DNA from: DASTFY01 sp963769115
GTDB taxonomy: Bacteria > Actinomycetota > Acidimicrobiia > Acidimicrobiales > Ilumatobacteraceae
Length of the DNA: 64,000 nucleotides
Assembly: GCA_963769115.1 (NCBI GenBank)
Contig: CAVYKN010000003.1
Location: 18,098-82,097 of the forward strand
Reading direction: 5' to 3'
Shown piece by piece: positions 9,163 to 18,168 of this stretch (position 1 is the first letter of the stretch; every line of letters starts with the position of its first letter). The notes under the pieces are model-generated. The model saw only the letters and a list, made by a program, of their open reading frames with translations, was not told where the DNA came from and searched no databases. The position numbers and the translations under genes were made by a program.

Positions 9163-9645
9163 ATGTCCGAAGAACAGATGGTGGAGATCATCCAGCAGGC
9201 CGTGCGCGACCGGGGGATCGACGACGAGATCGTCGCCGCGGGCCAGTTCATGCCCCGGGGACGGACCGGCAAGGCGTTCCTGGGTGGGTTCGTCGGCAGC
9301 GAGGTCGGCGGGGATCTCGGTGGCAACCTCGGATCCGCGGTCGGTCTGGCCGCCGGGTACATGGCTGGCGCGCACGCGTCCGACAGCGGATCCGGCCTGC
9401 CGCCCTTCATGCTCCTCGGCGTCTCGGCCACCCAGGTGTACGGGTTCGCCGGCCGGAGCAGGCGCGAGGAGCCGACGGATCTCGTCTTCCAGGTCCCACG
9501 CGAAGGGTTGACGGTCAAGGTGCACGCCCGGGTCAACGTGCGCATCCTCGAGCTCATCGACGAAGCCACGGACTCCCACATCGAGCTCGAAGGCAACCGG
9601 ATCCCCCTCACCCACTCGAAGGACGTCATCCACGCCTTGGTGTGA
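9163..9645 (+). CDS. Hypothetical protein with glycine-rich hydrophobic segment
   Basis: 160 residues, ATG start. I do not recognise the family. Residues about 40-75 are glycine- and alanine-rich (GKAFLGGFVGSEVGG, then GSAVGLAAGYMAG), like glycine-zipper segments that insert in or associate with membranes. The C-terminal half resembles a small beta-rich domain with many charged residues (VPREGLTVKVHARVNVR) and could be a PH-like fold. It lies between an MFS gene and a quinone oxidoreductase on the same strand with short spacing, so it is probably cotranscribed. Confidence 0.65.
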   Translation: MSEEQMVEIIQQAVRDRGIDDEIVAAGQFMPRGRTGKAFLGGFVGSEVGGDLGGNLGSAVGLAAGYMAGAHASDSGSGLPPFMLLGVSATQVYGFAGRSRREEPTDLVFQVPREGLTVKVHARVNVRILELIDEATDSHIELEGNRIPLTHSKDVIHALV

Positions 9646-9672
9646 TGGGCCGGTCCGCCCGAGCCGCCTGGC

Positions 9673-10665
9673 ATGATCCGCACCATGCGTGCTGTCGTGC
9701 TCCGCGACCATGGTGGTCCCGAGGTCCTGACGCTCGAGGAGGTGCCGGATCCCACGATCGGGCCGGAGGAGGTGCTGGTCGACGTCCGGGCGACGGCGCT
9801 CAACCGGGCCGACCTCCTGCAGCGGATGGGGCTCTACCCCGGCCCGGCCTGGGAGACAGTGGAGATCCCCGGCCTGGAGCTGGCCGGCGTGGTCGCGACG
9901 ATCGGGCCGCGGGTGACCATGTGGCAACCGGGCGATGCCGTCATGGGCATCGTGTCCGGCGGCGCTTACGCCGAGCGTGTCGCGGTCCACGAACGCCAGC
10001 TCATGGCCGTGCCCACGGCGGTGCCGCTGGCCGACGCCGCGGCCATCCCCGAGGTCTTCCTCACGGCCTGGGACGCGCTCGTGGTCCAGGGTGGGCTGAC
10101 CAGTGGCCGGTGGGCGCTCGTCCACGCCGGAGCGTCGGGGGTCGGCACCGCGGCGATCCAGATCGCCAAGGCGATCGGGGCCCGCATCGCGGTGACGACG
10201 TCGGCGGGCAAGGTGGCCGCCTGCCGAGAGCTCGGTGCCGATGCCGCCATCGACTACACGACCACCGACTTCGTGGAGGAGGTCCGGGCCGTCACCGGCG
10301 GGCAGGGGCCGGACGTGATCCTGGACGTCATCGGCGGGGACTACGTCGACCGCAACCTGCAGGCGGTGGCGGTGAAGGGCCGGATCGTGCAGGTGGGTCT
10401 GATGGCCGGCGGGGTGACGTCGGTGAACATCGGGGCGCTGCTGCCCAAGCGCGTCAGCCTGATCGGCACGGTGCTGCGGGCCCGCCCGATCGAGGAGAAG
10501 ATCGCGCTGACGAGGCGGTTCGCAGCCGAGGTGCTGCCCCTGTTCGACGGTGGGGGCCTGCGGCCCGTGATCGACTCCCGCTACCCGCTGGACCAGATCG
10601 CCGAGGCGCACCGCCACATGGAGTCCAACGCCAACGTCGGGAAGATCCTGGTCGACGTCGCCTGA
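9673..10665 (+). CDS. NAD(P)H:quinone oxidoreductase, zinc-less MDR family
   Basis: 330 residues of the medium-chain dehydrogenase/reductase superfamily. The N-terminal GroES-like domain (MRAVVLRDHGGPEVLTLEE, LNRADLLQRMG) lacks zinc ligands. The Rossmann domain carries HAGASGVGTAAIQIAKA, and the C-terminus ends RHMESNANVGKILVDV. This matches the PIG3/quinone oxidoreductase subgroup, which reduces quinones or enones with NADPH in the cytosol. Two ATGs are in frame (9673 and 9685); the second gives the family's standard N-terminus. Confidence 0.9.
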   Translation: MIRTMRAVVLRDHGGPEVLTLEEVPDPTIGPEEVLVDVRATALNRADLLQRMGLYPGPAWETVEIPGLELAGVVATIGPRVTMWQPGDAVMGIVSGGAYAERVAVHERQLMAVPTAVPLADAAAIPEVFLTAWDALVVQGGLTSGRWALVHAGASGVGTAAIQIAKAIGARIAVTTSAGKVAACRELGADAAIDYTTTDFVEEVRAVTGGQGPDVILDVIGGDYVDRNLQAVAVKGRIVQVGLMAGGVTSVNIGALLPKRVSLIGTVLRARPIEEKIALTRRFAAEVLPLFDGGGLRPVIDSRYPLDQIAEAHRHMESNANVGKILVDVA

Positions 10666-10687
10666 CCGGTCGCGCGGCGGTCGGTCG

Positions 10688-11200
10688 TCAGCCGAGCGGC
10701 CAGCCCCGTCCGACGCTCCACCGACCGGTGTCGTCCTGGACCAGGAGCGCGAGCTCGGTCACGAACGTCGTGAGCGGCAGTGCCGGGGCCACGGCGGTCG
10801 ACAGCTCGTCGGCGATCTCGGGCGATACACCCTCGGCCACGGTGAGGTGAGGGATGGGGTCGGGGATCGTGCCGCCGTAGGGAGGGAGGTCCGGGAAGCG
10901 TTCGGCGGCCGCAGCCAGAAGGGCGGCGAAGGTCTCGTTCGGCTCGGGGGTCAGCCACACGACCTCGCCCGGGAAGCGCCCCACCGAGGAGAACCGGGCC
11001 TCGAACGGAGCGAAACCTCGGCACAGCTGCGCCGCCTGCTCCGCCGTTGCCGCGTCGAGCGGCGAACGGAACGGGTAGAGCACGGTCACGTGGGCGGGGA
11101 CGCCAAGGGCCGCGTTGGCGTCGTGACGGAGGCGGTGGTGCCCGATGGCTACGTCGGCCTCGGGCACGAGGACGACGAGCGCCGTCTGGCCATCGGACAC
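10688..11200 (-). CDS. 2H phosphoesterase (2'-5' RNA ligase/LigT-like) family protein
   Basis: 170 residues with the two HxT motifs of the 2H superfamily, HVTVLYPF near residue 38 and PHLTVAEG near residue 117, spaced as expected for the bilobal fold. Members hydrolyse 2',3'-cyclic phosphates or 2'-5' RNA linkages. It converges with the quinone oxidoreductase gene. The upstream neighbour on the same strand is a YceI protein whose stop lies 17 bases before this start. Confidence 0.8.
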   Translation of the reverse strand: MSDGQTALVVLVPEADVAIGHHRLRHDANAALGVPAHVTVLYPFRSPLDAATAEQAAQLCRGFAPFEARFSSVGRFPGEVVWLTPEPNETFAALLAAAAERFPDLPPYGGTIPDPIPHLTVAEGVSPEIADELSTAVAPALPLTTFVTELALLVQDDTGRWSVGRGWPLG

Positions 11201-11216
11201 GATCGTGGCCGGCGCC

Positions 11217-12018
11217 TCAGCCCTGACTGAAGACGAGCAGGAACTCGAGCAGGCCGTTGTCCGCAGTGGTCGCGGGCCCGAAGCTCGGGTTGGGGATGCC
11301 CCAATCGGCGAACACGATCGGGATCGACCCGTCCACCTCGATGTTGCCGGCGTTGAGCCGGGCCTGCACGTCGAAGGTCACCGGCAGGGTGGTGCCCCGC
11401 AGGGTCAGGTCGCCCGTGGCGGTGGCCGTGACGGTCTCGCCCTCCGCGGGGACCGTCGCCAGCTCGATGGGCTGGGTGAGCGTGAACGTGGAGGTCGGGA
11501 AGTTGTCGGTGTCCATGATGCGGCCGCGGAACTGGTTGTCCCGGTTGCCCTCGTCGCTCTCCACCGTCGTCATGTCCACCGTGAACTCGCCCGACTCGAC
11601 GGTGGTGCCGGCGAGCGAGAGGGATCCCGTGACGGCGTTGGTGCGGCCGACGCCCTCGGTGTCCTGACCGAACAGCGTCTCCTTCACCCGGTAGCCGAGG
11701 ACGGACTCGGGGGTCGCCGTCCATGTCCCGTCGAGGCCCGACGCCTCACCGCCGCCGGCCGGCGGTCGTGGTGGCTGCTGCGGTGGCGGCCGCGGTCGAT
11801 TCGGTGGCCACCGTCGTCGGGGCGTCCGTGGCGGGAGCGTCGGTGGCGGCCGTTGCCTCGTCGCGCTCTTCGAAGCTGAGCTCCGCGGGCGCGTCGTCCT
11901 TGATGAGGTTGATGTAGACCCACGTCCCTCCGACGACCAGGACCACCAGCGCCACGATGGCGCCACCGATCCACAGGGCCAGCTTGCGCCCCCGGCCCGT
12001 GTTCGACGTTTCGGTCAT
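11217..12018 (-). CDS. YceI family protein with N-terminal membrane anchor, apparent frameshift near 11757
   Basis: The N-terminal part (from ATG 12018) has one transmembrane segment (LALWIGGAIVALVVLVVGG) followed by an Ala/Thr-rich linker. The rest, one frame over, is a complete YceI lipocalin-like domain beginning GLDGTWTATPESVLGYRV and ending LLEFLLVFSQG. YceI domains bind polyisoprenoid-type lipids. The frames join if one C is removed from the ggccggcgg stretch near 11757, linking the linker to GGGEASGLDGTW. The combined protein is about 266 residues with the YceI domain outside the membrane. Translated as given, the first frame ends shortly after the linker. Confidence 0.75.
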
Positions 12019-12131
12019 GGTCCACTCCTTCGATCAGCGTGCGCCCGCCACCCCATGCTGGCCCGCCGGGCTAGGACGTGTCTCCGCGGACCCTGGGAGA
12101 ACGCTGGGAGGCTTCGGCGGACGACGCGTCG

Positions 12132-12157
12132 CCACCGATTCGATATCGATTCGGTGG
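12132..12157. repeat. 26-bp palindromic element, copy 1 (downstream of gltA)
   Basis: Near-perfect dyad: CCACCGATTCGAT paired with ATCGATTCGGTGG, one internal mismatch. Copy 2 at 60070-60095 is identical except at the two symmetric mismatch positions. Both lie just beyond gene 3' ends (here 44 bases past the gltA stop on the minus strand), so a terminator or protein-binding role is possible. There is no clear T-tract. Confidence 0.7.
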
Positions 12158-12200
12158 AGATGGGGCAGGCCGGCCAGGAACCGGGGCCGGCCCGGTCGGG

Positions 12201-13472
<1,272 letters not shown>

Positions 13473-13561
13473 CTGAACCGTCCCTTCCCCGGGATACGAC
13501 CGCAGATTAGATCAGGGCATGACGCGCGGTCACCGCCGAGCCGGACGCCCGGGCACGCGCG

Positions 13562-15589
13562 TCAGACGGGCGAAAGGTGCGCTTGGACCTGGAACCTGGG
13601 TGCCCCGCCGACGTCGGTGAGCGCCTGTCCCGTCAGCGCGTTCGCTCCGGAGCCGCCGGGGAAGTCGCCGTTCCACCAGTTGCTCAGGAGGACCGCGGTG
13701 CCGGGCAGCACGTCGTCGCTGCGGTGGACGGGCACGGTCAACTCGCCGTGCTCCGAGCGCAGGCAGGCCAGCTGGCCGTCGACCAGCTTGCGGGCGTCGG
13801 CGTCGACCGGCGCCAACAGGAGCGACGGCTCACCGGCCATCTTGCGCAGGCGGTGGTGGTTGACCGCCGTCGAGTTGAGGAAGTGGTGGGACTTGGGTGT
13901 CAGGACGAGCAGCGGCCCGCCGGGGCCCGTCGCCGGGGGATCGCCGGCGGACGAACCCGGACCATCGGGCGCGTCCGGCAGCGGATCGAGTCCCATCCGG
14001 CCCATGGCCTCGGACCGCAGCATGACCTTGGCCCGGGCATCCTCGGCGGGCCGGACCTTGACCCATCCCTGCTCGTGGAGGTGGGCGACCGTCTCGGCGT
14101 CGTAGCCCTCGAGATAGGTGGCGAGGAGCACGTCGTCGCTGTCGGACAGGGCCGGGTGGTCGACGCCGAGCGCGGCGGCGATCATCCGGTAGATCTCCGT
14201 GTTCGGCTTCGATTCCCCTCGGGGCGCGACGGCCGGCCGGTTGAGCGTCAGGTAGCGGTGCCCCCACGACTTCACGACGTCCAGGTGCTCGAGCTGGGTG
14301 GTGGCCGGCAGCACGACGTCGGCGAAGCGGGCGGTGTCGGTCATGAACTGCTCGAGCACGACGGTGAAGAGGTCCTCCCGGGCCAGGCCGGAGAGGACCG
14401 CCCCCGAGTCAGGGCAGACGACGGCGGGGTTGGTGTTGGCGATGCACAGCGCGGCCACCGGGCCGAGCCCGTCGTAGGTGCCGGCCAGCGCCCGGCCGAT
14501 TTGGACCTGGTTGACGGCGCGGGTGGGAGCGCCGGGCGGGCGTAGATCCGGCCTCTCCATGGCGCTGGCCCGCCCGGGGAAGGTGCTGGCGCTGTGCACG
14601 TGCGCGCCGCCCCCCGGATGGCGCCACGCTCCGGTGACCGCGGGCAGGCAGAGGATCGCCCGGAAGGCCTGTCCGGCATCGGCGTGGCGCTGAGCACCGG
14701 GGCCGAGCTTGATGAACGAGGACCTCGCCTCCGCGAAGCGCGAGGCCAGGTCGGTGATGGCCGCCTCAGGGAGACCGGTGGCCGCTGCCGCCCGCTCGAC
14801 CGGCCATTCGGCGGCCCGCGCCCGCAGGTCGTCGGCGCCCGTCGTCCGTTCGGTCAGGAAGTCCGTGTCTTCCCAGCCCTTGGCGAAGATCACGTGCAGC
14901 AGGCCGAGGGCCAGCGCGCCGTCACTACCGGGCCGTGGGGCCAGGTGCACGTCCGACGCCCGCGCGGTCTTCGTGCGGACCGGGTCGATGCAGACGATGG
15001 TGGCGCCGCGTTTGCGGGCCTGCAGGAAGTAGGGCCAGAAGTGCAGGTGCGTCGACACCATGTTGGCGCCCCAGGCCACGACGAGATCGGCCTCGGCGAC
15101 GGTCTCGATGTCAGTGGCCGGCCACCCCGCCGGATAGGTGAGCCCCCACGCCCAGGCGCCGGCGGCCAGGCAGATGGTGCCGTCCATGTGGGCCGTGCCG
15201 AGAGCGTTGAAGAGCCGGCGGTCCATCGACGAGCCCTGCAGCTCGCCCATCGTTCCCATGTACGAGTACGGGAGGACGGACAGCGGCCCGTGGTCGTCGA
15301 TGGCTCGCGTCAGACCATCGCGGACCGCGCCGAGCGCTTCGTCCCACGACGCCTCACGGAACTGACCGCCACCCTTGGGTCCCGTGCGGACGAGCGGCCG
15401 CAGCAGCCGGTCCGGGTGGTAGGTCCGCTCCTCGTAGCGCTGCATCTTCACGCAGAGGTGGCCGGAGGTGATCGGGTGGTCCTTCACGCCGTGGACGCCG
15501 GTGGCGACGCCGTCGGTCACGGTGACCGTCCACGCGCACGTGTCGGGGCAGTCGTGAGGGCATGCGCCGGGAACGTGGATCGTCGTCAT
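13562..15589 (-). CDS. Molybdopterin-dependent oxidoreductase
   Basis: 675 residues of the DMSO reductase superfamily. The N-terminal Cys motif CPHDCPDTC plus a fourth Cys at GHLCVK can bind a 4Fe-4S cluster. The molybdopterin-binding regions include LVVAWGANMVSTH and a C-terminal guanine-dinucleotide binding domain. No signal peptide, so probably cytoplasmic. Substrate unknown; relatives are annotated as formate dehydrogenase-like or generic reductases. ATG 15589 fits the family start; GTG 15610 lies in a 17-bp tandem repeat. It follows a carboxyltransferase gene on the same strand by about 45 bases and is probably cotranscribed with it. Confidence 0.85.
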   Translation of the reverse strand: MTTIHVPGACPHDCPDTCAWTVTVTDGVATGVHGVKDHPITSGHLCVKMQRYEERTYHPDRLLRPLVRTGPKGGGQFREASWDEALGAVRDGLTRAIDDHGPLSVLPYSYMGTMGELQGSSMDRRLFNALGTAHMDGTICLAAGAWAWGLTYPAGWPATDIETVAEADLVVAWGANMVSTHLHFWPYFLQARKRGATIVCIDPVRTKTARASDVHLAPRPGSDGALALGLLHVIFAKGWEDTDFLTERTTGADDLRARAAEWPVERAAAATGLPEAAITDLASRFAEARSSFIKLGPGAQRHADAGQAFRAILCLPAVTGAWRHPGGGAHVHSASTFPGRASAMERPDLRPPGAPTRAVNQVQIGRALAGTYDGLGPVAALCIANTNPAVVCPDSGAVLSGLAREDLFTVVLEQFMTDTARFADVVLPATTQLEHLDVVKSWGHRYLTLNRPAVAPRGESKPNTEIYRMIAAALGVDHPALSDSDDVLLATYLEGYDAETVAHLHEQGWVKVRPAEDARAKVMLRSEAMGRMGLDPLPDAPDGPGSSAGDPPATGPGGPLLVLTPKSHHFLNSTAVNHHRLRKMAGEPSLLLAPVDADARKLVDGQLACLRSEHGELTVPVHRSDDVLPGTAVLLSNWWNGDFPGGSGANALTGQALTDVGGAPRFQVQAHLSPV

Positions 15590-15600
15590 CGCGTGTCTCA

Positions 15601-15634
15601 CCGTGCTCACCGTTTCACCGTGCTCACCGTTTCA
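15601..15634 (-). repeat. 17-bp tandem repeat at a stop/start junction
   Basis: CCGTGCTCACCGTTTCA occurs twice in tandem (15601-15617, 15618-15634). On the minus strand it begins at the TGA of the carboxyltransferase gene. It creates a six-codon frame MSTVKR whose TGA overlaps the GTG at 15610 of the molybdopterin enzyme. Confidence 0.85.
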
Positions 15635-16981
15635 CAATGGGGAGTTGTCGTGCTTGCGGGGACGGAGCTGCTCGCGCTTGGAGGCCAGGAGGCGCAGGGC
15701 GCGGGTGATCTCCTGTCGGGTCTCGTCGGGCTCGATGACGGCGTCGACGTACCCGCGCTCGGCGGCCACGTACGGGTTGAGCATCCGCTCGGCGTAGTCC
15801 TGCTCGTAGGCGGCCCGTTGCTCGTCCGAGGCGCCCCGCTGCAGGATCGCTGACGCCTGTCCCGCGCCCATCACGGCCAGTTCGGCGCCAGGCCAGGCGA
15901 GGCAGACGTCGTTGCCCATGCGCTTGGAGTCCATGACGATGTAGGCGCCGCCGTAGCTCTTGCGCATGATCACGCAGACACGGGCCACCGTCGCCCGGCC
16001 GTACGCGAACACGAGCTGCGCTCCGTGACGGATCATCCCCCGCCATTCGAGGTCCTTGCCGGGGTAGAAGCCGGGCGTGTCGACGAGCGTGAGGATCGGC
16101 AGGTTGAACGCGTCGCAGAAGGCGACGAACCGTGCGCCCTTCTGGGAGGCGGGGATGTCGAGGGTGCCGGCGATGGCCAAGGGCTGGTTGGCCAGCACGC
16201 CGACCGGCCGGCCGTCGATGGTGGTGAGGACGGTGACCAGGTTCGGCGCCCACCGGCTCCGCAGCTCGACGAAGCGGCCGTCATCGACGAGAGCCCCGAT
16301 CACGTCGCGGACGTCGTAGCTGCCCGTGGCCGTCGCCGGCAGGATGTCGGCGACCTCGGGCGTGAGCCGGTCGGGCGGGTCGGTCGTCACGACACGAGGC
16401 GGCTCCTCGTCGGTGTTCGACGGCAGGTACGACAGGAGCTCGGCGACGGCCTGGTCGGCTGCGGCCGCGTCGCGCACCACCAGCGTCGCCGCCCCGCTGT
16501 GGCGGGCGTGGATGGTCGCTCCACCGAGCTCGCCGTTGTCGATGGTGACACCCGTGAACTCCGCGACCATCGAGGGGCCGGAGACGAACGCGTACGCCTC
16601 CTCGGTCATGATCACGAAGTCCGCCAGGCCGATGAGGAGCGCCGGGCCCGAGACCGCAGGCCCGTCCAGCACGATGATCACGGGCACGATCCCGGAGCAG
16701 TCGGCGATGGCCCGGGCGGCCTGACCCCACCCGTGCAGGGCGGCCATGCCCTCCATGATGTCGGCGCCGCTCGACGCGATGGAGGCGACGAGGGGGATGC
16801 GCTGGTCCTTCGCCGCCCGCGCCGCCTCGGCGAGCGTGGCCGACGCCGTGGACGACAGTGCCCCGCGGCGCTCCGAGGCGTCCATCCGGGCGACGACCAC
16901 CGGGCGGCCGTCGATGTGCTCGACCACCGCCCGCACCGCGCCAGGTGCCTGGGCCCGGAGAGCCACCGACGCCTGGGCCAT
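15632..16981 (-). CDS. Acyl-CoA carboxylase carboxyltransferase-type protein
   Basis: 449 residues of the crotonase-like carboxyltransferase fold (PccB/AccD family). N-terminal half: GGATIHARHSGAA. C-terminal half: TLVDTPGFYPGKDLEW, RKSYGGAYIVMDSKRMG and the WPGAELAVMG signature. It transfers CO2 from biotin to an acyl-CoA. It is about 60 residues shorter than PccB, lacking part of the N-terminal region, so it may be a divergent paralogue. No biotin carboxylase or biotin carrier gene is nearby. It is the first gene of a likely two-gene unit with the molybdopterin enzyme and is followed upstream on the same strand by a LysR gene. Confidence 0.85.
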   Translation of the reverse strand: MAQASVALRAQAPGAVRAVVEHIDGRPVVVARMDASERRGALSSTASATLAEAARAAKDQRIPLVASIASSGADIMEGMAALHGWGQAARAIADCSGIVPVIIVLDGPAVSGPALLIGLADFVIMTEEAYAFVSGPSMVAEFTGVTIDNGELGGATIHARHSGAATLVVRDAAAADQAVAELLSYLPSNTDEEPPRVVTTDPPDRLTPEVADILPATATGSYDVRDVIGALVDDGRFVELRSRWAPNLVTVLTTIDGRPVGVLANQPLAIAGTLDIPASQKGARFVAFCDAFNLPILTLVDTPGFYPGKDLEWRGMIRHGAQLVFAYGRATVARVCVIMRKSYGGAYIVMDSKRMGNDVCLAWPGAELAVMGAGQASAILQRGASDEQRAAYEQDYAERMLNPYVAAERGYVDAVIEPDETRQEITRALRLLASKREQLRPRKHDNSPL

Positions 16982-16992
16982 CAGGCGGCAGG

Positions 16993-17940
16993 CTACTGCG
17001 GAAGGCCCGACCGGTCGCCGTTGCTCGGCGTGACCCGGACCCGAACGCCGCGCTGCTTCGGACCCTTGGCCCCGATGACCGCCCGCAGCACGTCGGCGAC
17101 CGCGCGCGCCGACGCGCTGAGCATGGCGCGGCGCCGTCGCGCCAGCCCCACTTGGCGGAGGGCGAGATCGGTGATCGGGATGCGCGAGAAGTCGCCCTTC
17201 AGCCAGCCTGGCACTGCCGTGGTCGGCACGATGGTCGAGCCGTAGCCCTCGAAGGCGAGGGAGGCCATGAGCCGGACGCCGTCGATCTCGGCCTGGGGCC
17301 GAAGTGTCACCCCGGCGCGCCGGGCCTCGGCGTCGAGGTCACGGCGCAGGGCGGTGCCGGGCGGAGGCAGCACGAGCGGGTGGCCGGAGAGCTCCGAGAA
17401 GCTCACCTCGGTCCGTCCGTAGAGCGGGCTGGTCGCCGTGGCCAGCAGCACGAGCTCTTCTGTGAACAGGAGCGAGGTGTCGATCTCCGGGTCCTCGACG
17501 GGCAGGTTGACCACGGCCAGGTCCAGTCCGCCACCCACCACGAGCGGGACCAGCGACGTGGTGCTGGCCTCCAGGATCACGACCTGGACCTTCGGGTGGG
17601 CGGCGTGGACGGCCCCGAGGAGCTGGGGGACCAGCCAGCGGGCCGTCGTGCCGATCACCCCGACGCGGGCGTCGCCGGCCACCTCCTGGCCCATCGAGAC
17701 CGCGTCGGCCGTCAGTGCCTCCAGCTCGCGCTGGATCCGCCGGGCTCTTGCCACCACCACGATGCCCTCCGGGGTGAGCCGGCCCTTCGCCCGATCGACG
17801 AGGGTCACCCCCAGCTCGCGCTCCAGGTGGGCGATGTGGGCGGAGACGTTGGACTGCACGGTGTAGAGCGCTCGCGCCGCGGCCGAGAACGAGCCGTGGT
17901 CGTCCACGGCCACCAGGGCCGCGAGCTGGCGCAGGTCCAT
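16993..17940 (-). CDS. LysR family transcriptional regulator
   Basis: 315 residues from ATG 17940 (MDLRQLAALVAVDDHGSFSA). The winged HTH covers residues 1-60 (AARALYTVQSNVSAHIAHLE). The rest is a periplasmic-binding-like effector domain. I reject the longer start at 18024 because it runs through the divergent promoter region. The gene is divergent from a HAD-acyltransferase and immediately upstream of the carboxyltransferase/molybdopterin pair on the same strand, so either could be its target. The intergenic region carries several palindromes that could be its sites. Confidence 0.9.
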   Translation of the reverse strand: MDLRQLAALVAVDDHGSFSAAARALYTVQSNVSAHIAHLERELGVTLVDRAKGRLTPEGIVVVARARRIQRELEALTADAVSMGQEVAGDARVGVIGTTARWLVPQLLGAVHAAHPKVQVVILEASTTSLVPLVVGGGLDLAVVNLPVEDPEIDTSLLFTEELVLLATATSPLYGRTEVSFSELSGHPLVLPPPGTALRRDLDAEARRAGVTLRPQAEIDGVRLMASLAFEGYGSTIVPTTAVPGWLKGDFSRIPITDLALRQVGLARRRRAMLSASARAVADVLRAVIGAKGPKQRGVRVRVTPSNGDRSGLPQ

Positions 17941-17989
17941 CGATGCATCGTACGTCACCCCATCGGTAGGAACGATGGGCGATATCGCC
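17941..17989. promoter_or_regulatory. Palindrome cluster upstream of the LysR gene
   Basis: Three dyads lie within 49 bases: CGATGCATCG (17941-17950), CCCATCG-N7-CGATGGG (17959-17979) and GGCGATATCGCC (17978-17989). The middle one has the size of a LysR operator. They adjoin the LysR start codon and the divergent promoter. Confidence 0.5.
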
Positions 17990-17998
17990 GCCTCCAGG

Positions 17999-18027
17999 TT
18001 GAAAGATGCCGGGAGATCGTGCATACT
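17999..18027 (+). promoter_or_regulatory. Sigma70-type promoter for a leader RNA
   Basis: TTGAAA (17999-18004) and CATACT (18022-18027) are separated by 17 bases. This is a good -35/-10 pair set in a locally AT-rich patch. Transcription would start near 18034, well upstream of the gene at 18169. Confidence 0.5.
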
Positions 18028-18033
18028 TTCACT

Positions 18034-18150
18034 AATTCGAAGCGAGGTTCCCCCAACCCCGCTCGAAAGAGGCTCGACTCCGGAGCTCCCCCAGCTCCGC
18101 GAGCTTCTCGGTCGAGAGGCGCCGCTCCCCAGCGGCGCCTTTCCCGTTTT
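18034..18150 (+). ncRNA. Candidate structured leader or small RNA
   Basis: Between a promoter-like sequence and an intrinsic-terminator-like hairpin lies about 115 bases without a gene. It can fold: CTCGAC (18073-18078) pairs with GTCGAG (18111-18116), enclosing GGAGCT-CCCCC-AGCTCC (18082-18098). A perfect ten-pair hairpin follows. It matches no RNA family I know. It may be a free small RNA or an attenuator controlling the HAD-acyltransferase gene. Confidence 0.4.
18117..18150 (+). terminator. Intrinsic terminator or attenuator hairpin
   Basis: AGGCGCCGCT (18117-18126), loop CCCC, AGCGGCGCCT (18131-18140), then TTCCCGTTTT. A ten-base-pair GC-rich stem with T-rich trailer is the typical form. 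It ends 19 bases before the ATG at 18169. Confidence 0.65.
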
Positions 18151-18168
18151 CGGTTACGGTCACCGCCC

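Noticed and set aside
12132..12157. parS centromere site
   Set aside because: The sequence does not resemble the conserved TGTTTCACGTGAAACA form, and no parAB genes are nearby.
18034..18110. A tRNA or SRP RNA in the leader before the HAD-acyltransferase
   Set aside because: No TTCRANNC arm, no cloverleaf and no GGAAGCAG-type SRP motif.
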